From NCBI RefSeq assembly GCF_004359525.2, contig NZ_SCWC02000004.1, positions 1 through 64,000 of the forward strand: a stretch of 64,000 nt of DNA. Reading direction: 5' to 3'. How positions within the stretch are numbered: position 1 is the first letter of the stretch; each line of letters begins with the position of its first letter. The position numbers were made by a program, and so were the translations under genes. This document shows, piece by piece, positions 20,167 to 33,282 of the stretch. The stretch comes from Macrococcus equipercicus. GTDB lineage: Bacteria > Bacillota > Bacilli > Staphylococcales > Staphylococcaceae. The notes beneath the pieces were generated by a model, which saw only the letters and a program-made list of their open reading frames with translations, had not been told where the DNA came from and did not search any database.

Positions 20167-20830
20167 GGAATATCCACTCCTCCTGCCTTGCCGCCATATT
20201 GAAGAAGCGTCGCTCATGCACACAGCTTTCCAGAAAATTACGGCGTAATATATCGCGTTCATATTCAGTCGCCTGTTCAGCGAAATTATTGACCCAGCGG
20301 TCCAGATGATTCATGAGTTCATCCATGTTGACCGTATAGAAATCAACCCACGGCTTCAGCGGATTACCTGTTAACTCATGACGCGCTGCTATTTTCAGCG
20401 CCAGCTGCTGGTAGACATATGGACATGGCGCCATGGCGCATATCGTGAAGCTCGCATCATCATAGCGGAAGGCATTGTAATACATATGTTTAATATAGTG
20501 GTCGCTTGACGGATACCACTCACCGTCTTTAATAATAACGTCGTAATCTTCTCCGACATAATCAGCCATTGTCTGATGAGCCGCAATTTCACCATTCAGC
20601 ACAAAGTCAATCTGGCCAAGCAGGAAGTTGATGCCTTCACGGTCGTTAAGCTTAGCAATCAGCAGGCTGTAAATTTTAGCGAATTCGTTTAAATACAAGT
20701 GATCCGCCTTCAAATAATGACGGATAGCATCTTTATTAATATCGCCTCTAATGATCCCTTGAATAAAATCGTCGTTATAAATCGCTTCAATAATCGGGTC
20801 TGCCTGCTTCTTCAGTTCATCTGTAAACAT
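20132..20830 (-). CDS. tenA: Aminopyrimidine aminohydrolase TenA (thiaminase II)
   Basis: 232-aa all-helical TenA protein, which salvages HMP from degraded thiamine by hydrolysing aminomethyl-HMP. The active-site cysteine is in CAMAPCPYVYQQ near residue 135, and the C-terminal ESCVHERRFFNMA contains the conserved glutamate. Good AGGAGG seven bases before the ATG. First gene after the TPP riboswitch. Confidence 0.94.
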   Translation of the reverse strand: MFTDELKKQADPIIEAIYNDDFIQGIIRGDINKDAIRHYLKADHLYLNEFAKIYSLLIAKLNDREGINFLLGQIDFVLNGEIAAHQTMADYVGEDYDVIIKDGEWYPSSDHYIKHMYYNAFRYDDASFTICAMAPCPYVYQQLALKIAARHELTGNPLKPWVDFYTVNMDELMNHLDRWVNNFAEQATEYERDILRRNFLESCVHERRFFNMAARQEEWIFHAENSTINSGN

Positions 20831-20851
20831 TAAATATCCTCCTTAAAATTA

Positions 20852-20990
20852 AAAAAACCTATTTTCCGCAGAAAAAGGCCTCATAAGAAGGACGCTTTCC
20901 TACGCTAGTATTATCTAGATCAGGTAAAAGGGTTTGACGAAGTCATCTCAGCCGTTACGGCACCCCCAGCAGTCAATAGGTTATTTGATT
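20852..20990 (-). promoter_or_regulatory. TPP riboswitch (THI element) with terminator
   Basis: Minus strand contains the THI-box signatures CTGAGATGA, ACCCTTTTACCTGATC and TAATACTAGCGTAGGAAAG (core about 20890-20970). It is followed by CCTTTTTCTGCGGAAAATAGG with TTTTTTT, an intrinsic terminator (about 20852-20880). An upstream AACCTATT can alternatively pair with the AATAGGTT of the terminator. Thiamine pyrophosphate binding should terminate transcription before tenA. Confidence 0.95.
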
Positions 20991-21026
20991 AGTTCAAGGA
21001 TAGCGGACAAAAGCATAAAAAGCAAA

Positions 21027-21055
21027 TAAAAAAAGCCATCCGTGAAGGATGACTT
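21027..21055 (-). terminator. Terminator of the LysM-Rpf gene
   Basis: AGTCATCC/GGATGGCT hairpin with TTTTTT on the minus strand, 11 bases past the stop at 21066. Confidence 0.8.
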
Positions 21056-21065
21056 TGAGTGATGC

Positions 21066-21932
21066 CTATAAGCGGGCACCGCATACCGGCCATGGCTGAG
21101 AACCACGTTGGCTGTAAAGAATTTGTGCACGTTTAGTCTGCTCAGCTGCTGATGCTTGTGACGGAAGACCTGAGCCGCCTACTGAACGCCAAGTTTGTAC
21201 GTCAAACTGATATAAACCGTAGAAACCGTTACCAGTATTTGTTGCTGGGTTGCCGCCTGATTCACAAGCTGCCATTGCTGCCCAGTTTAAGCCGCTGCCT
21301 GAAGCTGCTGTTTGTGTTGTTGCAGTAGTTGTTTGTGTTGATTGAGTTGTTTGTGTTGATTGAGTTGTTTGTGTAGTTTGTTGAACAGGTGCCTGCTGTA
21401 CTGGCGCCTGTTGTACTGGTGCCTGCTGTACTGGTGCCTGCTGTACTGGTGCCTGCTGTACTGGTGCCTGCTGTACTGGTGCTTTATATTCTACTTGAGG
21501 TGCTGTGTATACTCTTTTAGGAGCTGTTGGAGCTGCTTGAACGACTGCTGGTGCTGCTTGAGCTGAACCTGCAACGTTTAATGATTTACCAGCGATGATT
21601 AAATCAGATGATAAATTGTTCCATGCTTTTAATTGAGCAACAGTCACGTTGAATTTAGCAGCGATTTTTCCTAGTGTATCGCCGTAAACAATTTTATATG
21701 TCGTTGTAGCTGTATGATTTGATTCTTCATTAACTTTTAACACTTGGTTAGGTAAGATAAGATTTGATCTTAATCCATTTTCAGCTTTAATAGCGTCTAC
21801 TGATGTACCGTAGTTTTTAGAGATACTCCATAACGTATCACCAGATTGAACTGTGTGTTCAGCTGCATCTGCAGTTGCAGCGAAAGATCCTGAAACAGCT
21901 ACTGCTGTTGTAACGGCTAATAATTTTTTCAT
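21066..21932 (-). CDS. Secreted LysM cell-wall protein with Rpf-type lytic domain
   Basis: 288-aa secreted protein. A signal peptide (cleavage near ADAA-EHT, residue ~23) is followed by LysM repeats at about 25-68 and 76-120 (TVQSGDTLWSISKNYGTS; KIVYGDTLGKIAAKFNVT). Next come an APVQQ repeat linker, a Thr/Gln-rich stretch, and a C-terminal domain of about 75 residues. That domain matches resuscitation-promoting factors: CESGGNPATNTGNGFYGLYQ with the catalytic-type Glu, VGGSGLPSQAS, AEQTKRAQILYSQRG and a second Cys in PWPVCG. Such domains cleave peptidoglycan. It occupies the locus where staphylococci carry sceD. A perfect WalR box lies about 100 bases upstream. Confidence 0.9.
   Translation of the reverse strand: MKKLLAVTTAVAVSGSFAATADAAEHTVQSGDTLWSISKNYGTSVDAIKAENGLRSNLILPNQVLKVNEESNHTATTTYKIVYGDTLGKIAAKFNVTVAQLKAWNNLSSDLIIAGKSLNVAGSAQAAPAVVQAAPTAPKRVYTAPQVEYKAPVQQAPVQQAPVQQAPVQQAPVQQAPVQQAPVQQTTQTTQSTQTTQSTQTTTATTQTAASGSGLNWAAMAACESGGNPATNTGNGFYGLYQFDVQTWRSVGGSGLPSQASAAEQTKRAQILYSQRGSQPWPVCGARL
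21378..21482 (-). repeat. 15-bp tandem repeat (APVQQ linker)
   Basis: Seven consecutive 15-base units (GCACCAGTACAGCAG type) within the LysM-Rpf gene, encoding (APVQQ)7. The nearly identical codons suggest recent slippage, so length probably varies between strains. Confidence 0.9.
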
Positions 21933-22028
21933 AATTTGTTTTTCCTCCTAGGCATTTAATACTCTGCTAATAATATAACAGATAATAATATTTCATAGGT
22001 TACAGACAAATAAAAGATACGGGTCTTT

Positions 22029-22045
22029 ATTACAGCAGCATTACA
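22029..22045 (-). promoter_or_regulatory. WalR box upstream of the LysM-Rpf gene
   Basis: TGTAAT-GCTGC-TGTAAT on the minus strand, an exact match to the WalR (YycF) consensus TGTWAH-N5-TGTWAH. WalKR controls autolysins in staphylococci and bacilli. The 330 bases around it (21933-22262) hold no gene, only this box and the terminator at 22165. Confidence 0.8.
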
Positions 22046-22164
22046 AATAGAAATATTTTACTTTTTTCATTTAAAATAGTTTTAAAACGCTTTAGAGTCA
22101 TGAATTTAACACTATTTTTACATAAAATTATCAAATTCAATGTTATCTTTCTGTAATGTTACAG

Positions 22165-22195
22165 GAAAAAAGTACCAATCTAAAGATTAGTACTT
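22165..22195 (-). terminator. Terminator of the small LysM-like gene
   Basis: AAGTAC-AATCT/AGATT-GTACTT stem with one mismatch followed by TTTTTTCC on the minus strand. Confidence 0.65.
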
Positions 22196-22262
22196 GTTGT
22201 CATCTCCTGGTTATTTAGCAATAGAATGGACAATCGATGGCAGCTCATACAATCGTCAGCTT

Positions 22263-22511
22263 TTATTTGGCGCTCTGCTGGAACGCTTCTGTTTTCATCA
22301 ATAAGCCGTCCACTGATTCATCGCAATGGATGACAGCCGATTTCTCTCGGTAGGCTTTTTTCATGTTTGTTATCGTTGTATCATATTTGTCAGCGATCAC
22401 CCATAATGACTGGCTGTGTTCATGGTTGTTCATTTCAGCTTCTGCCTGAGTCATTGTAATGATGCTGGAGATTACAACGGCCGCAGCAACGACTGCTATC
22501 TTTCTCATCAT
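22263..22511 (-). CDS. Small secreted protein with degenerate LysM motif
   Basis: 82-aa protein with an N-terminal signal peptide (about residues 1-25, ending AEAE) and one LysM-like segment (SLWVIADKYDTTITNMKKAY). The segment lacks the usual GDTL opening and asparagine-rich end. The frame opens with two Met codons after GGAGGAGC. A near-consensus WalR box lies at 22601-22617. Function unknown; it may be a decayed paralogue of the neighbouring LysM-Rpf gene or a small wall-binding protein. Confidence 0.7.
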   Translation of the reverse strand: MMRKIAVVAAAVVISSIITMTQAEAEMNNHEHSQSLWVIADKYDTTITNMKKAYREKSAVIHCDESVDGLLMKTEAFQQSAK

Positions 22512-22600
22512 GCTCCTCCGCCTTTAGTATTATATGACTAATACTTTATCACGTAATAGAAATGCTATGGTTACAGCCATATGATAAGTTATAGTTTTAA

Positions 22601-22617
22601 ATTACGTAAATATTACA
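22601..22617 (-). promoter_or_regulatory. Near-consensus WalR box
   Basis: TGTAAT-ATTTA-CGTAAT on the minus strand, one mismatch from the WalR consensus, about 90 bases before the small LysM-like gene. Confidence 0.5.
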
Positions 22618-22694
22618 GAATGATATCAATATAAATACCCCTCCAGACAGCACGACTGAAGAGGTAGTTGTGGGTGTGAGTAATGAAAGTGCGG

Positions 22695-23315
22695 TTAAGC
22701 AGTAACAGGTTCTTGAGAAGATGATTCTTGTTGCTGCTCTGAATGAGCTTCGTCGCCGATAGCATCCAGCTGCTCCATGAACTTCCTGCTCTCCTCTTCA
22801 CTGATCACAGCATGTGTCTCAGCTTTTACAGGTTCAGTGTTAAGCGGCTCTGACTGTTCACTGATGAACTGCTTGACGATTGATTCTTTGGCTATCATAA
22901 TGGCATGAGTCTTTTCAGCGTCTGACAGTTCATCCCATATTTCATCAGGTGTCTGCGGGAGTATATCGCCGGTTTTAATGACACCGAAGTTCGGCAGGAA
23001 TTTAATATTCTCGACGACTATTTCTGTGAAGTACTGCGGTTTCTCTTCTCCGGCCTTCTGATATTTGTTGCTGTGGATCTGCCCTGTAATACAGACCGTC
23101 GAACCTTTTTTGCAGTACTGCATAATATTTGAAGCTGTTTTATTGAATGCCTTGCAATGCAGAAAATCGACGGTCTGTGCATTTTCGTCTTTTGGTTTAT
23201 AGCCGCGTTCAATTGCCAGCGGAAATGTCACACATACAGTGCCGGTTTTTGAGCCGGATTGATTGGACTTCGGCACATTGGCCAGCCGACCTACAAGAAC
23301 GACTTTGTTTATCAT
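22695..23315 (-). CDS. Single-stranded DNA-binding protein paralogue
   Basis: 206-aa protein. The first ~110 residues are an SSB OB-fold (MINKVVLVGRLANVPK, PLAIERGYK, DFLHCKAFNKTASNIMQYCKKGS). The remaining ~95 residues are acidic and Glu/Ser-rich but do not end with the usual DDDIPF-type tip; the last residues are SSQEPVTA. Next to ywpF, as Bacillus ssbB is, so it is probably the SsbB-type paralogue linked to DNA uptake rather than the replicative SSB. A GGGAGG site precedes the ATG. A terminator-like hairpin lies in its leader (23399-23445). Confidence 0.85.
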   Translation of the reverse strand: MINKVVLVGRLANVPKSNQSGSKTGTVCVTFPLAIERGYKPKDENAQTVDFLHCKAFNKTASNIMQYCKKGSTVCITGQIHSNKYQKAGEEKPQYFTEIVVENIKFLPNFGVIKTGDILPQTPDEIWDELSDAEKTHAIMIAKESIVKQFISEQSEPLNTEPVKAETHAVISEEESRKFMEQLDAIGDEAHSEQQQESSSQEPVTA

Positions 23316-23398
23316 AAGTCACCTCCCTTCTACAACAAATATAATAGGAAGATTTTATTTTGAACAATTGCAGAAATTGATGAAATGACTGAAAAAAC

Positions 23399-23445
23399 AT
23401 GCAGATTCTGATGAAATTACAACATTTCTTCATAATCTGCAGCCA
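23399..23445 (-). other. Terminator-like hairpin in the ssb leader
   Basis: Minus strand: GCAGATT-ATGAAG ... TTTCAT-CAG-AATCTGC, a 13-bp interrupted stem followed by ATGTTTTTTC. It lies in the divergent region between ssb and ywpF and points toward ssb, so it could attenuate ssb or stop antisense transcription of ywpF. Confidence 0.5.
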
Positions 23446-23468
23446 AACACTGTAATTTCAGAAAAAAC

Positions 23469-23478
23469 GCATGTTATG
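23469..23478 (+). promoter_or_regulatory. Extended -10 promoter of ywpF-like gene
   Basis: TGTTATGAT (TGnTATGAT) about 55 bases before the ywpF-like start. Confidence 0.4.
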
Positions 23479-23530
23479 ATAGTTTTGACTAATAACAGGG
23501 GTATTCTATAATGAACGTGGAGGGATGGAA

Positions 23531-23959
23531 ATGAAGACATTTAAAGCAGTGCGTTTCCAAATAGTCGAGGACGAAGCGACTAATGAATATATATTATATG
23601 ATGGTATTATTATTAACAAGGAAAACAGCGGCACCGGCTGGCTGCTCGAAATATTAATCGATGATATTCATCTGGAGAAGATGGAGGACTATCAGAAATC
23701 CGCCACCTTGCTCGATACACGCGTGGTCATTACAAGAACATCCAATGACCCCGCCTTGTTTGAAGCGACGATTCAGAACATTAAACAGCTGCAGGATAAA
23801 ATATCCGTTATCTTTGAATGTCATATTTACACGCCCCGGCAGGCCTATGCAGAACAGCTGCTCGAACAGCTGGTCGAAGACGGCTTAAGCGGCAGCGAAC
23901 TGATCACGGTCTTCAACCGGATGATGGTCTCCAAACCAAAGCTAAAAGAAAAAGAATAG
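23531..23959 (+). CDS. ywpF: YwpF-like protein
   Basis: 142-aa cytoplasmic protein of the YwpF family, function unknown. The start at 23531 is chosen because GGAGG lies seven bases upstream; the first ATG (23525) is too close to it. No membrane segment or known catalytic motif; mixed alpha/beta with a charged C-terminus (KPKLKEKE). Position beside the ssbB-like gene and fabZ agrees with Bacillus ywpF. Confidence 0.8.
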   Translation: MKTFKAVRFQIVEDEATNEYILYDGIIINKENSGTGWLLEILIDDIHLEKMEDYQKSATLLDTRVVITRTSNDPALFEATIQNIKQLQDKISVIFECHIYTPRQAYAEQLLEQLVEDGLSGSELITVFNRMMVSKPKLKEKE

Positions 23960-23970
23960 TCGAACGCCAC

Positions 23971-24004
23971 AAAAAAAAGGAATGGATTTAATCCATTCCT
24001 TTTA
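23971..24004. terminator. Bidirectional terminator between ywpF and fabZ
   Basis: AAAAGGAATGGA/TCCATTCCTTTT stem with A and T runs on both sides; the fabZ stop lies at its edge. Confidence 0.9.
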
Positions 24005-24442
24005 TTGATTGTCAGAAATCGCAAAAGTGATTTCACAGCTGCACGCGACTTCGCCGTTCACTGTAGCTTTTGCTGTTCCTTTGCCGATCGGCCCTTTAAT
24101 TTTCACGATCTCCACTTCAAGTAATAATGTATCACCTGGTGTGACCTGCTTTTTGAAGCGGCATTTATCAATGCCTGCAAATAATGCAAGCTTCCCTTGA
24201 TTCTCTTCCATACGCAGCATGGCAACTGCGCCGACCTGCGCTAATGCTTCGACAATCAATACGCCGGGCATCACTGCATAGTCCGGAAAATGACCTTGGA
24301 AAAACGGTTCGTTGCCGCTGACCTGCTTCAGGCCGACGCAGCGTTTGCCATCTTCCAGTTCGACGATGCGATCAATCAGCAGGAAAGGATAGCGGTGCGG
24401 TATCACTTTCTTGATTTCATCAAATGTCATAATCGTTTCCAT
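24002..24442 (-). CDS. fabZ: 3-hydroxyacyl-ACP dehydratase FabZ
   Basis: 146-aa hot-dog-fold dehydratase of type II fatty-acid synthesis. Catalytic His is in [12 protein letters not shown] and Glu in EALAQVGA; the family start is [24 protein letters not shown] is eight bases before the first ATG, which abuts the preceding gene's TAA. In an apparent murA-epuA-fabZ operon. Confidence 0.97.
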   Translation of the reverse strand: METIMTFDEIKKVIPHRYPFLLIDRIVELEDGKRCVGLKQVSGNEPFFQGHFPDYAVMPGVLIVEALAQVGAVAMLRMEENQGKLALFAGIDKCRFKKQVTPGDTLLLEVEIVKIKGPIGKGTAKATVNGEVACSCEITFAISDNQ

Positions 24443-24634
24443 TTAAGCAGCTCCTGTCAATTTCAAAATATGGGTCCATGTCCCCGGATTTAATACTTCA
24501 ATCGGTGAATGTAAAATACCATAGCCGACCATCAGACCGACTAAAAATAAAAGCAGCGATAAAATAATGACAATCAATAGTACTGTCATTAACGGGAGTT
24601 TACGATGGATGAATTCCATTCTATTAGTCTGCAT
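24443..24634 (-). CDS. EpuA-like small membrane protein (DNA-directed RNA polymerase subunit beta family)
   Basis: 63-aa protein with one membrane helix (LMTVLLIVIILSLLLFLVGL) and a conserved tail (GYGILHSPIEVLNPGTWTHI). It fits the EpuA family (PF11772), which databases often label an RNA polymerase beta subunit although it is unrelated to RpoB in function. It lies between murA and fabZ, each separated by only a few bases. Streptococcal epuA is also next to murA. Function unknown. Confidence 0.8.
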   Translation of the reverse strand: MQTNRMEFIHRKLPLMTVLLIVIILSLLLFLVGLMVGYGILHSPIEVLNPGTWTHILKLTGAA

Positions 24635-24639
24635 AGCAA

Positions 24640-25923
24640 CTACCTCACTTCTGCTCGTTCTTTGCGATCTCCTGTCCGTTCAATATCAGCACCTAATGCT
24701 TTCAGCTTGCCATGGAAATTCACATAACCACGGTCCAGGTGTGATAATTCTGTGACGCGTGTATAGCCTTCTGCAGCAAGTCCTGCCAGGACAAGTGATG
24801 CAGATGCACGCAGATCTGTAGATTTAACTGCAGCACCGTGAAGATTCTGCTTCTGCACAAGGGCAGTGCGGTTATTCACTTTAATGCTGCCGTTCATCTT
24901 GATGAACTCATCCACATGCATGAATCTGTTCTCGAACACTGTCTCTGTCATGTGACTTGCTGTGTCCGCCGTCAGCATAAGCGCCATCATCTGCGCCTGC
25001 ATGTCTGTCGGGAAGCCTGGATGAGGCATTGTCTTCACTTCTACGCCTGTCAATGCTTCCGGTGCAGAGACACGAATGCCGTTATCCTGAACAGTCAGCT
25101 GCACACCCATCTCTTCAAGCTTCGACAAAAGAGAAGACATATGGTCAGCACGGGCACCTTCAACAAACACATCACCGCGTGTGATCGCTGCTGCGATAAT
25201 GAAAGTCCCCGCTTCTATCCGGTCAGCAATAATGGTATGCTCTGCCCCGTGAAGCGCTGCTACGCCGTTCACTGTAATGCGGTCTGTCCCCGCTCCAGTG
25301 ACATCTGCGCCCATCGCATTCAAGTAATCCGCAAGTGCGACAATTTCAGGTTCTTTCGCCACATTATCCATGACGGTTGTGCCGTCAGCAAGCACTGCTG
25401 CCATTAAAATGTTCTGGGTGGCGCCGACGCTCGGAAAATCAAGATAAATATTCGCACCTTTCAGCCGGCCGTCCACTGTTCCTACTAAGTAGCCGTTATC
25501 CTGAACGATATTCGCACCAAGTGCGGTCAATCCTTTTAAGTGCTGTTCAATCGGACGTGAACCGATTGCACAGCCGCCCGGCATAGCGACTTTTGCCTTG
25601 CCGAGACGCGCAAGCAGCGGCCCCATCACTAAAATACTCGCACGCATTTTGCTGACATATTCATAGGCTGCTATATGATTGAGCTCACCTGCTGCATCCA
25701 CGACATATGTATTGTTACTTTGTGCTGTGACATCGATGTTTAATCCTGCAAGTACATGGCTGATTGTTGCTACATCTGATAACGCTGGGACATTGTGAAA
25801 TGTACTGACACCGGTAGAACCGAGTATTGATGCTGTTAAAATAGGGAGCACCGCATTTTTAGCACCATCAACTTTAACAGTACCTGTGAGTCTTCTGCCA
25901 CCTCTTACTAAAATTGTATCCAT
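24640..25923 (-). CDS. murA: UDP-GlcNAc 1-carboxyvinyltransferase (MurA)
   Basis: 427-aa EPSP-synthase-fold enzyme for the first committed step of peptidoglycan precursor synthesis. The fosfomycin-target cysteine is in [14 protein letters not shown] near residue 117; [22 protein letters not shown] and [11 protein letters not shown] are also present. Adjacent to the atp operon and DUF1146 gene, the position of Bacillus murAA. A second murA lies at 44894-46156. Confidence 0.96.
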   Translation of the reverse strand: MDTILVRGGRRLTGTVKVDGAKNAVLPILTASILGSTGVSTFHNVPALSDVATISHVLAGLNIDVTAQSNNTYVVDAAGELNHIAAYEYVSKMRASILVMGPLLARLGKAKVAMPGGCAIGSRPIEQHLKGLTALGANIVQDNGYLVGTVDGRLKGANIYLDFPSVGATQNILMAAVLADGTTVMDNVAKEPEIVALADYLNAMGADVTGAGTDRITVNGVAALHGAEHTIIADRIEAGTFIIAAAITRGDVFVEGARADHMSSLLSKLEEMGVQLTVQDNGIRVSAPEALTGVEVKTMPHPGFPTDMQAQMMALMLTADTASHMTETVFENRFMHVDEFIKMNGSIKVNNRTALVQKQNLHGAAVKSTDLRASASLVLAGLAAEGYTRVTELSHLDRGYVNFHGKLKALGADIERTGDRKERAEVR

Positions 25924-26020
25924 CCAAAGTATCCTCCAAAACCTATATATACATTATATATACTATAACAGAAGCAGCGATGCCGTCAGTAAAAAAACCT
26001 CATAATTATTGAAAATATTT

Positions 26021-26248
26021 TTACATCCACGTCAGCTGCTGTGAAAAATAGATGATATCCATGATGAAATTGCTGACTAGACTGCCGAGCGCAAAGCTCA
26101 TTAAAATCAGCAGCACTTGAATCTGACTCGTATGGTTCGCTTTAAACCACTGGTCCGTCCGCAGTGACTGCAGCGCCCAGAAGCTGACGCATACGCAGAT
26201 GACGTGCACGATAATATGGATGAGTGCGTATATTCCGACATCCTGCAT
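26021..26248 (-). CDS. DUF1146 (YwzB-type) membrane protein
   Basis: 75-aa protein with two hydrophobic segments (about 8-26 and 43-66), the YwzB/DUF1146 family, conserved between atpC and murA in Bacillus and staphylococci. Function unknown. Preceded by GGAGG and separated from atpC by about 55 bases. Confidence 0.85.
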   Translation of the reverse strand: MQDVGIYALIHIIVHVICVCVSFWALQSLRTDQWFKANHTSQIQVLLILMSFALGSLVSNFIMDIIYFSQQLTWM

Positions 26249-26305
26249 GACTCCCCCTCCTTCTCCAAATAAAAAAGATAGGACATAATATGTCCTATCT
26301 ATGAC

Positions 26306-26713
26306 TTAGCGGAATTTTGCGACATCCAGTCGATTCATTGCACGGTGCAATGCTTTTTCAGCACGGTGGTAATCAATGTTCTCCTGCTTATCTGACGCAA
26401 GACGTTCCTCCGCACGGCTTAACGAAGCTTTCGCACGTTCAATGTCAATCGCGTCAGCCTGCTCGGCAGACTGCACAAGAACAGAGACGCCTGTCGGTCT
26501 GATTTCTGCGAATCCTTCAGATACCGCTACATGAAGCTGTTTGCCTGCGATTGTCGTCCGCACTTCGCCGATCTTCAAGGGTGCAACAGTTGGAATATGT
26601 CCGGCCATGACACCCATTTCACCTGTTTCAGTTTGTAGTACAATCAGTTCAGCCTGATCAGTAGAATAAACTGAGCCATTAGGAGTGACTATATTTAACG
26701 CAAGTGTGTTCAT
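26306..26713 (-). CDS. atpC: F1F0 ATP synthase epsilon subunit
   Basis: 135-aa epsilon subunit of the F1 stalk. N-terminal beta sandwich (LNIVTPNGSVYS, GEMGVMAGHIPTVAPL) and a helical C-terminal pair (ERAKASLSRAEERL). Last gene of atpIBEFHAGDC. Confidence 0.96.
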   Translation of the reverse strand: MNTLALNIVTPNGSVYSTDQAELIVLQTETGEMGVMAGHIPTVAPLKIGEVRTTIAGKQLHVAVSEGFAEIRPTGVSVLVQSAEQADAIDIERAKASLSRAEERLASDKQENIDYHRAEKALHRAMNRLDVAKFR

Positions 26714-26734
26714 ATTTCGTTCCTCCTAAGTAGT

Positions 26735-28159
<1,425 letters not shown>

Positions 28160-28166
28160 CTAAAGA

Positions 28167-29039
<873 letters not shown>

Positions 29040-29064
29040 TTATTTACATGATATATCGCTTGTA

Positions 29065-30591
<1,527 letters not shown>

Positions 30592-31125
30592 TTATTGTTG
30601 GTGAAATGATTTCTCTAATTGTTTAAGATTGTTCTGGATTGAATCGTCGTATACGGTCGTACCGATTGTTGCCCGGATACCACCAATCAGCTGTGGATTG
30701 ATGACATTATCAAGCAGCAGCTTTTTGTAGCCGGTACGCTGGATGAATGATTGGCCGATAGCGTCCAGTTCTTCACGGGTCAACGCATAAACAGATTCAA
30801 CCTTCATATATTGTTGTTCATTGTATTCGTTATAATAAGACTCAAAACTGTCAGCAATCGCCGGCAGCAAGCTCAGCTGTTTACGTTCTGCGAGTATTTG
30901 CAGTAAGTTCAACAGCGGCTGGTCTGCACCACCGAATGTTTCTTTGACGAAGCGGATACGCGCTTCTTTTGAGACTTTAGGATCTTCTGCAAACAGCTGG
31001 AAAGCCGGCTGGCTGCTGACCGCTAAGTTGATTTCTTTCAGGTCAGCATGGACACTTTCCTGAACGCCGCTGTCACGGCTGACTTCGAATAAGCTTTCAG
31101 CGTATTTTTTAGCAACTTGTGCCAT
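30592..31125 (-). CDS. atpH: F1F0 ATP synthase delta subunit
   Basis: 177-aa peripheral stalk subunit (OSCP family). Signatures: KYAESLFEVS at the N-terminus and DNVINPQLIGGIRATIGTTVYDDSI near the C-terminus. The start overlaps the atpF stop by one base (TAATG). Confidence 0.96.
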   Translation of the reverse strand: MAQVAKKYAESLFEVSRDSGVQESVHADLKEINLAVSSQPAFQLFAEDPKVSKEARIRFVKETFGGADQPLLNLLQILAERKQLSLLPAIADSFESYYNEYNEQQYMKVESVYALTREELDAIGQSFIQRTGYKKLLLDNVINPQLIGGIRATIGTTVYDDSIQNNLKQLEKSFHQQ

Positions 31126-31649
31126 TATTTATCGCCTGCCTCTTGAATGAACTGGCGAACAAGATTCTGCTGGTCAGCTTCATTGATTTCCTTATTGATG
31201 ACTTTAGAAGCAATCAATACAGAAAGTTCCGCTACACGGTCATTGATGTCAGCAATTGCACGCTGTTTTTCGTTCTCGATTTCGACTTGCGCATCCTCAA
31301 CCAGTTTGTTTGCTCTTGAGTTTGCCGCATGAAGAATTTCCTCGTGTTCACGTTTTGCCTGAGTTTTTGCATTTTCAAGTATCGTCTGTACTTCTGTCTG
31401 TGTACGCTGTAATAATGCTTTATTTTCTTCTGCATAGCGCTTAGCGTCTGCGTTCTGCGCCGCTGCACTGTCGATGTCTGAATTGATGGTGTGTTCACGC
31501 TCATCCATGATAGTTTTCAGTGGACCCCACGCAAACTTACGAAGCAGTGCCAGTAAGATTAAAAATGTAAGTAAAGTGACAAGAATCGTTCCCCATTGAA
31601 CGCCTGTCGCTGCTGTATTAGCAGTATGACCTAAAATAAAGTAATTCAC
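31125..31649 (-). CDS. atpF: F1F0 ATP synthase b subunit
   Basis: 174-aa b subunit: one membrane helix (about 20-42) followed by a long charged coiled coil reaching to F1. Coupled by a one-base overlap to atpH. Confidence 0.96.
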   Translation of the reverse strand: MNYFILGHTANTAATGVQWGTILVTLLTFLILLALLRKFAWGPLKTIMDEREHTINSDIDSAAAQNADAKRYAEENKALLQRTQTEVQTILENAKTQAKREHEEILHAANSRANKLVEDAQVEIENEKQRAIADINDRVAELSVLIASKVINKEINEADQQNLVRQFIQEAGDK

Positions 31650-31735
31650 GTCTTAACGCTCCTTTCACCGCAGTTATGTTCATAAATGAATGGCGAAATC
31701 TTGTTAGACTTCGCCCTTAACGAGTTGATATCAAA

Positions 31736-32740
<1,005 letters not shown>

Positions 32741-33094
32741 TTATTGTTTCAAACTGATGAATGTATGTATGAGGATCATCACATACGTTAAAGCGAGGCC
32801 AAGTGCGATTCCGTAAATGCTGACAGCATCAGGAAATCTCACCCAGAAGAGACAGGCCGTCACTGCTATTAACAAGCGTAGACCTGAGCCACTTGAGATG
32901 TGAAGCGAATCACTGTTAATCGCACGATTAAGGTAGTGCTGCCACACAAAAGCACTGATAGCAGACGCTACCGTACCGATGATTAATCCTAATGCAAAGC
33001 TGCTTCCTGTAAATAAAAAAATGACAAGAACAGCGAGGATTAAATAGAGAAAATACTGCAGATAAAACTTAAAGAAAATCTTGAATTCAGACAT
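32741..33094 (-). CDS. atpI: ATP synthase protein I
   Basis: 117-aa hydrophobic protein with four predicted membrane segments, in the atpI position directly behind the operon promoter. AtpI proteins help assemble the c-ring or import magnesium in other bacteria. Sequence conservation in the family is low, so the call relies mostly on position and topology. Confidence 0.8.
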   Translation of the reverse strand: MSEFKIFFKFYLQYFLYLILAVLVIFLFTGSSFALGLIIGTVASAISAFVWQHYLNRAINSDSLHISSGSGLRLLIAVTACLFWVRFPDAVSIYGIALGLALTYVMILIHTFISLKQ

Positions 33095-33155
33095 ATAATT
33101 ATGTCTCCTTAGAATACGATTTCACGGAGATGAAAACCGTTTCATTCCAAAGTTT

Positions 33156-33184
33156 ATGATAATATAGGGCAAAATATGTGTCAA
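33156..33184 (-). promoter_or_regulatory. Promoter of the atp operon
   Basis: TTGACA (33179-33184), 17 bases, TATCAT (33156-33161) on the minus strand, followed by about 60 bases to atpI. The rest of 33095-33282 holds no gene and no clear terminator for wecB. Confidence 0.8.
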
Positions 33185-33282
33185 TGCTCTCCGAAAAACT
33201 CGTGTAAATAATTCTTCACAAATAGTTCACATTTCCGACACATATATGCCTTTATCATTATTAAGCGTTAAATTGAATAATT

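Noticed and set aside
21378-21482. CRISPR-like or regulatory direct repeats
   Set aside because: They are in frame and encode a seven-fold APVQQ linker of a secreted protein.
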